From contig JAEXJM010000049.1 of NCBI GenBank assembly GCA_023449275.1, positions 1 to 17,945 of the forward strand: a stretch of DNA of 17,945 nt, written 5' to 3'. Of the stretch, positions 15,234 to 17,945 are shown one piece after another. Made by a program: the position numbers and the translations under genes. The stretch is from Pseudomonadota bacterium. Lineage in GTDB: Bacteria > Pseudomonadota > Gammaproteobacteria > Burkholderiales > Burkholderiaceae_D. Positions within the stretch are counted from its first letter, which is position 1, and each line of letters begins with the position of its first letter. Below the pieces are notes generated by a model that did no database searches, was not told the DNA's origin, and was given only the letters and a program-made list of their open reading frames with translations.

Positions 15234-16646
15234 TTAATATCTGTAATGGTTCGGTTTGTACGGACCTTCCTTCTTGACACCGATATAAGCTGCCTGCTGA
15301 TCTGTCAGTTCCGTCAAAACGGCGTTCAGCTTCTTCAATTGCAAACGTGCGACTTTTTCATCCAGATGCTTCGGCAAGGTATAAACACCGATTGGATACG
15401 CTTCGGTATTGTTGAACAGCTCAATCTGTGCAATCGTCTGGTTGGCAAAAGAGGAACTCATGACATAAGACGGATGGCCTGTACCACATCCCAGATTGAC
15501 CAGACGGCCTTCGGCCAGGAGAATAATCCGGTTACCGTTAGGAAGAATGATGTGATCGACTTGCGGCTTGATGTTTTCCCATCCATATTGCTTCATCGAG
15601 GCAACGTCGATTTCATTATCGAAGTGACCGATATTGCAAACAATCGCCTGATCTTTCATCCTGACCATATGGTCATGGGTAATGACATGGTAGTTACCGG
15701 TACAGGTCACAAAGATATCGGCCATCTCAGCCGCATAATCCATCGTGACGACACGATAGCCTTCCATGGCGGCCTGAAGTGCACAAATCGGATCGACTTC
15801 CGTTACCCAGACCTGAGCGGACAAAGCGCGCAATGCCTGAGCACAGCCTTTGCCGACATCGCCATACCCACAAACAACCGCCACCTTGCCTGCAATCATC
15901 ACGTCCGTAGCGCGTTTGATACCGTCAACCAGCGATTCACGGCAACCATAAAGATTGTCGAATTTGGACTTGGTAACAGAATCGTTGACATTAATGGCAG
16001 GGAACTTGAGTTTTCCTTCCTCGTGCATCTGATACAGACGGTGAACACCCGTCGTCGTTTCTTCAGTGACGCCCTTGATTTCCTTGATGCGTTTGGAATA
16101 CCAGTTCGGATCTGTTTTCAGATGACGTTTGATCGCATTGAACAGACAAACTTCCTCTTCTGAACCGGGATTGTCCAGAACGGACAGATCCTGCTCCGCA
16201 CGTGTTCCCAAATGAAGAAGCAATGTCGCATCACCGCCATCATCCAGAATCATATTTGAATAGCCGCCATCAGGCCATTCAAAAATACGGTGAGTAAATT
16301 CCCAGTAATCATCAAGCGATTCGCCCTTGAAAGCGAATACAGGCGTACCGTTGGAAGCAATAGCCGCCGCAGCATGATCCTGGGTGGAATAGATATTGCA
16401 GGAAGCCCAGCGAACTTTCGCACCGAGTGCTTCCAGTGTCTGGATCAATACAGCCGTCTGAATGGTCATGTGCAGAGAACCGCTGATACGTGCCCCCCTC
16501 AATGGCTGGGAAGCGGCATATTCCTCGCGGATAGCCATCAGGCCCGGCATTTCGGTTTCTGCAATCCTGATTTCCTTGTTGCCCCACGCGGTCAGCTCCG
16601 GATCGGCAATGTAAAAATCCTGTTCTGTTCTGGATACAGCGTTCAT
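15234..16646 (-). CDS. ahcY: S-adenosylhomocysteine hydrolase
   Basis: Tetrameric NAD enzyme that splits S-adenosylhomocysteine into adenosine and homocysteine, relieving product inhibition of methyltransferases. The 470-residue protein shows GARISGSLHMTIQTAVLIQTL near the N-terminus, NIYSTQDHAAAAI, the active-site stretch FPAINVNDSVTKSKFDNLYGCRESL, the NAD-binding GYGDVGKGCAQALRA, the CNIGHFDNEID loop, and the C-terminal PYKPNHYRY that closes the neighbouring subunit's cofactor site. The frame stays open 50 codons further up to 16796, but that extension is the riboswitch; the ATG at 16646 has AAGGAG 6 bases upstream and matches the family. It carries the ~40-residue insertion common in proteobacterial enzymes. 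Expression is expected to rise with SAH. Confidence 0.97.
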   Translation of the reverse strand: MNAVSRTEQDFYIADPELTAWGNKEIRIAETEMPGLMAIREEYAASQPLRGARISGSLHMTIQTAVLIQTLEALGAKVRWASCNIYSTQDHAAAAIASNGTPVFAFKGESLDDYWEFTHRIFEWPDGGYSNMILDDGGDATLLLHLGTRAEQDLSVLDNPGSEEEVCLFNAIKRHLKTDPNWYSKRIKEIKGVTEETTTGVHRLYQMHEEGKLKFPAINVNDSVTKSKFDNLYGCRESLVDGIKRATDVMIAGKVAVVCGYGDVGKGCAQALRALSAQVWVTEVDPICALQAAMEGYRVVTMDYAAEMADIFVTCTGNYHVITHDHMVRMKDQAIVCNIGHFDNEIDVASMKQYGWENIKPQVDHIILPNGNRIILLAEGRLVNLGCGTGHPSYVMSSSFANQTIAQIELFNNTEAYPIGVYTLPKHLDEKVARLQLKKLNAVLTELTDQQAAYIGVKKEGPYKPNHYRY

Positions 16647-16682
16647 CACGCTCTCCTTTCTGAAATAATGAGAAAAAAGTAA

Positions 16683-16787
16683 CGTGAGCGCCGTTTTGAA
16701 GAATCCGAGCCTGGCTAAAATGCTTCCACCATCTTTCTGCCATAAAACAGAAGAGAAAGAACCATTTTGTTGCAACGCTCCTCGGAT
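16683..16787 (-). ncRNA. SAH riboswitch upstream of ahcY
   Basis: On the minus strand the P1 stem AUCCGAG (16787-16781) pairs with CUCGGAU (16709-16703). The conserved core GAGGAGCGUUGCAAC follows the first strand and GCCAGGCUCGG forms the second. The pseudoknot is GAGCG (16780-16776) with CGCUC (16690-16686), extendable by two G-U pairs, in the downstream ACGGCGCUCACG. Between the P1 strands lies an extended hairpin with AAAAUG/CAUUUU and UCUUUCU/AGAAAGA. This is the architecture of the SAH riboswitch known upstream of ahcY in beta- and gamma-proteobacteria, where ligand binding turns expression on. Ligand and direction are taken from the known class. Confidence 0.9.
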
Positions 16788-16795
16788 GTGCGGCA

Positions 16796-16824
16796 ATATT
16801 ACATGAAAATCGGCAACTTGTTAA
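16796..16824 (-). promoter_or_regulatory. Promoter of ahcY
   Basis: Minus-strand TTAACA (16824-16819) and TAATAT (16801-16796) with the ideal 17-base spacer. Transcription would start about 7 bases downstream, essentially at the first base of the SAH riboswitch, which makes this placement convincing although the -10 box is a 4/6 match. Confidence 0.6.
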
Positions 16825-16847
16825 ATATTCGCTGTTGCATCGGCAAC
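16809..16847. repeat. Direct repeat ATCGGCAAC x2 at the ahcY promoter
   Basis: Identical 9-mers at 16809-16817 and 16839-16847, exactly 30 bp apart (about three helical turns). The first lies inside the -35/-10 spacer of the ahcY promoter; the second is part of a small hairpin GTTGC-ATCG-GCAAC (16834-16847) near the end of the upstream gene. The geometry suggests a repressor-type operator, but no protein can be named. Confidence 0.4.
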
Positions 16848-16867
16848 GATTGACAATAAAACCGACA

Positions 16868-17800
16868 TCAACCACCAAGAACCGAACCTGGAATCATGCC
16901 GTTTTTTTTGACAAAGTCAGGAGCCGACATTTTTTCTCCACTTTCAAGCCGAACCTGAAAAATCCTGATTTCCCCCCCTTGGCCACTGACAAAAAAGCTG
17001 TCATCGTCAATTTCGACGACATAGCCCACCCTTCCACGGACATTGGCGGCAGCGGCATGGAGATATTTTCTTGCATCCAGAACCGTAAATTTGAGGCCAT
17101 CCAGCGTTGTCCATGCTCCAGGCATGGGATTGCAACCTCTGATGAGGTTATACACATGACCGACATGATTATTCCAGTTAATCCGGGCATCTATGGTTCT
17201 GAACCATCCTTCATAACTGGCTTCAGCATTATTCTGTTCACGTTCTTCGAAATCACCTGAAACGACCCGGTCAGCGACATCAAGCAAGGCCTCGATACCC
17301 ATCGGAAAAAGGCAATTATGATACAAAGAACCTACCGTTTCATCAGGATGTATGGGAACGCTTCTTTGTAGCAGAATCGGCCCCTCATCCATTCCATCAG
17401 TAGGCCGGAAAACAGTAATTCCCGTTTCTGTTTCGCCACATACAATAGCCCAATTGATAGCACTGGGGCCACGATATTTCGGCAACAGGGAAGGATGAAA
17501 CTGAATGGTGCCGAATTTCGGAATCTTCGCGAATTCTTCCGGTACAAACTGCAACACATAAGCCATGATGGCCATATCGGCTTTCAGATCAGCAATAGCT
17601 GACAGGGCTTCAGCACTTCTCAGATCATCAAACTGGAACAGGGAAATCCCCTTTTCCAGAACATGGAGTTTCAGGGAATCCGGCTCGGCTCCTTTTTTAT
17701 CAGGCGCAAGAAATACGCCGACAATTTCATGCCCTCTGGACTGAAATGCTTCAAGAACCGCTCTTCCGAATCTACGCTGCCCGATAATGACAATCCGCAT
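16868..17800 (-). CDS. Stand-alone 10-formyl-THF hydrolase/formyltransferase domain protein
   Basis: A 310-residue enzyme of the formyltransferase fold that closely resembles the N-terminal hydrolase domain of eukaryotic 10-formyltetrahydrofolate dehydrogenase (ALDH1L1), which is also about 310 residues. Seen are an N-terminal MRIVIIGQRRFG nucleotide-fold start, FHPSLLPKYRGPSAINWAI with the catalytic histidine (His102), DGMDEGPILLQRS with the catalytic aspartate (Asp138; the 36-residue spacing equals that of ALDH1L1), LYHNCLFPMGIEAL, and a C-terminal OB-like region with IRGCNPMPGAWT. The residue two before the histidine is Gln, where methionyl-tRNA formyltransferases have Asn. Likely reactions are hydrolysis of 10-formyl-THF to THF and formate, or formyl transfer to an unknown acceptor. 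There is no aldehyde-dehydrogenase domain. GGGAG precedes the ATG by 5 bases. It lies upstream of ahcY with 221 bases between. Confidence 0.85.
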   Translation of the reverse strand: MRIVIIGQRRFGRAVLEAFQSRGHEIVGVFLAPDKKGAEPDSLKLHVLEKGISLFQFDDLRSAEALSAIADLKADMAIMAYVLQFVPEEFAKIPKFGTIQFHPSLLPKYRGPSAINWAIVCGETETGITVFRPTDGMDEGPILLQRSVPIHPDETVGSLYHNCLFPMGIEALLDVADRVVSGDFEEREQNNAEASYEGWFRTIDARINWNNHVGHVYNLIRGCNPMPGAWTTLDGLKFTVLDARKYLHAAAANVRGRVGYVVEIDDDSFFVSGQGGEIRIFQVRLESGEKMSAPDFVKKNGMIPGSVLGG

Positions 17801-17817
17801 GAAAACTCCCTATGCAT

Positions 17818-17847
17818 AAAAAAAGATGGGTGGACAAGCCACCCATC
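17818..17847 (-). terminator. Strong terminator of the right-edge gene
   Basis: Perfect 9-bp stem GATGGGTGG/CCACCCATC with a 5-base loop; the seven A at 17818-17824 give U7 on the minus-strand transcript. It ends only 17 bases before the ATG of the formyl-THF enzyme gene. Confidence 0.93.
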
Positions 17848-17856
17848 CTGCAATGC

Positions 17857-17876
17857 TTAATGAATTACTTCATTAA
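17857..17876 (-). repeat. Perfect 20-bp dyad before the terminator
   Basis: TTAATGAA-TTAC-TTCATTAA is a perfect 8-bp inverted repeat around 4 bases, between the stop codon of the right-edge gene and its terminator. Its symmetry and AT content suit a protein-binding site as much as an RNA hairpin; a promoter for the formyl-THF enzyme gene could overlap it but no good boxes are seen. Confidence 0.5.
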
Positions 17877-17892
17877 AACAATTCCACCCCAA

Positions 17893-17945
17893 TTATTTCT
17901 TGGCTTTTTTCGGTGGAACAGTGAAGGCTCCGCCTTCTCTCAGTT
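17893..17945 (-). CDS. C-terminal end of an unidentified protein
   Basis: Only the last 17 codons before a TAA stop lie in the window, reading LREGGAFTVPPKKAKK at the end. The lysine-rich tail, a stop followed by a dyad and then a strong terminator indicate a real gene end. The tail does not match the ends of the well-known oxalate-pathway proteins as I remember them, and no family can be assigned. Confidence 0.7.
   Translation of the reverse strand, partial: LREGGAFTVPPKKAKK

Noticed and set aside
15246..16163. 305-codon plus-strand frame opposite ahcY
   Set aside because: Antisense shadow of a highly conserved gene; no ribosome-binding site or family resemblance.

Overview
The window (about 17.9 kb) is ordinary bacterial chromosome: dense, short-spaced genes of amino-acid, cofactor, one-carbon and RNA metabolism, with no rRNA, tRNA, CRISPR array, insertion sequence or phage module that I can see. 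Gene content and order point to a beta-proteobacterium of the Burkholderiales, and the base composition near 50% GC with strongly Oxalobacteraceae-like proteins suggests an Oxalobacter-type organism. Supporting signs are a RibB fused to a zinc-less RibA followed by ribH and nusB, an ahcY / small membrane protein / metF cluster, and an S-adenosylhomocysteine (SAH) riboswitch in front of ahcY. The genus is inference; family-level placement is firmer.

Layout. Bases 1-6540 are a minus-strand block, read right to left: an HDAC-family deacetylase, a circularly permuted YlqF/RbgA-type GTPase, an uncharacterised Trp-rich 241-residue protein, a one-domain asparaginase-like protein, glmU, and, after a 275-base gap with unusual competing inverted repeats, the first 576 codons of a phosphoketolase (xfp) that runs off the left edge. 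Divergent from it on the plus strand is an exported lytic transglycosylase of the MltB family, followed by a possible decayed small ORF, then a small helix-turn-helix protein closed by a strong terminator. argD lies on the minus strand and is separated by a 330-base divergent gap from mnmE (plus), which ends in a very strong terminator. ribBA-ribH-nusB follow on the plus strand.

nusB converges on metF across one shared hairpin. The right-hand minus-strand block is a one-carbon/methyl-cycle group: a stand-alone 10-formyltetrahydrofolate-binding enzyme resembling the N-terminal domain of ALDH1L1, then ahcY under a well-placed promoter and SAH riboswitch, then a four-helix small membrane protein, then metF. 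AhcY removes SAH made by methyltransferases and MetF makes 5-methyl-THF for homocysteine remethylation. The formyl-THF enzyme would act on the same folate pool, so folate and methyl cycling are physically grouped. At the right edge only the last 17 codons of another minus-strand gene are visible, with its terminator directly in front of the formyl-THF enzyme gene.

The best candidates for something new are (i) the four-armed CTGGCAAA/TTTGCCAG repeat set between glmU and xfp, which could form mutually exclusive hairpins in an xfp leader; (ii) paired ATCGGCAAC repeats 30 bp apart over the ahcY promoter; (iii) the stand-alone formyl-THF enzyme with no room for its own promoter after the upstream terminator; and (iv) the unknown 241-residue protein, possibly expressed from a leaderless transcript. 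No obviously novel multi-gene defence or mobile system is present.
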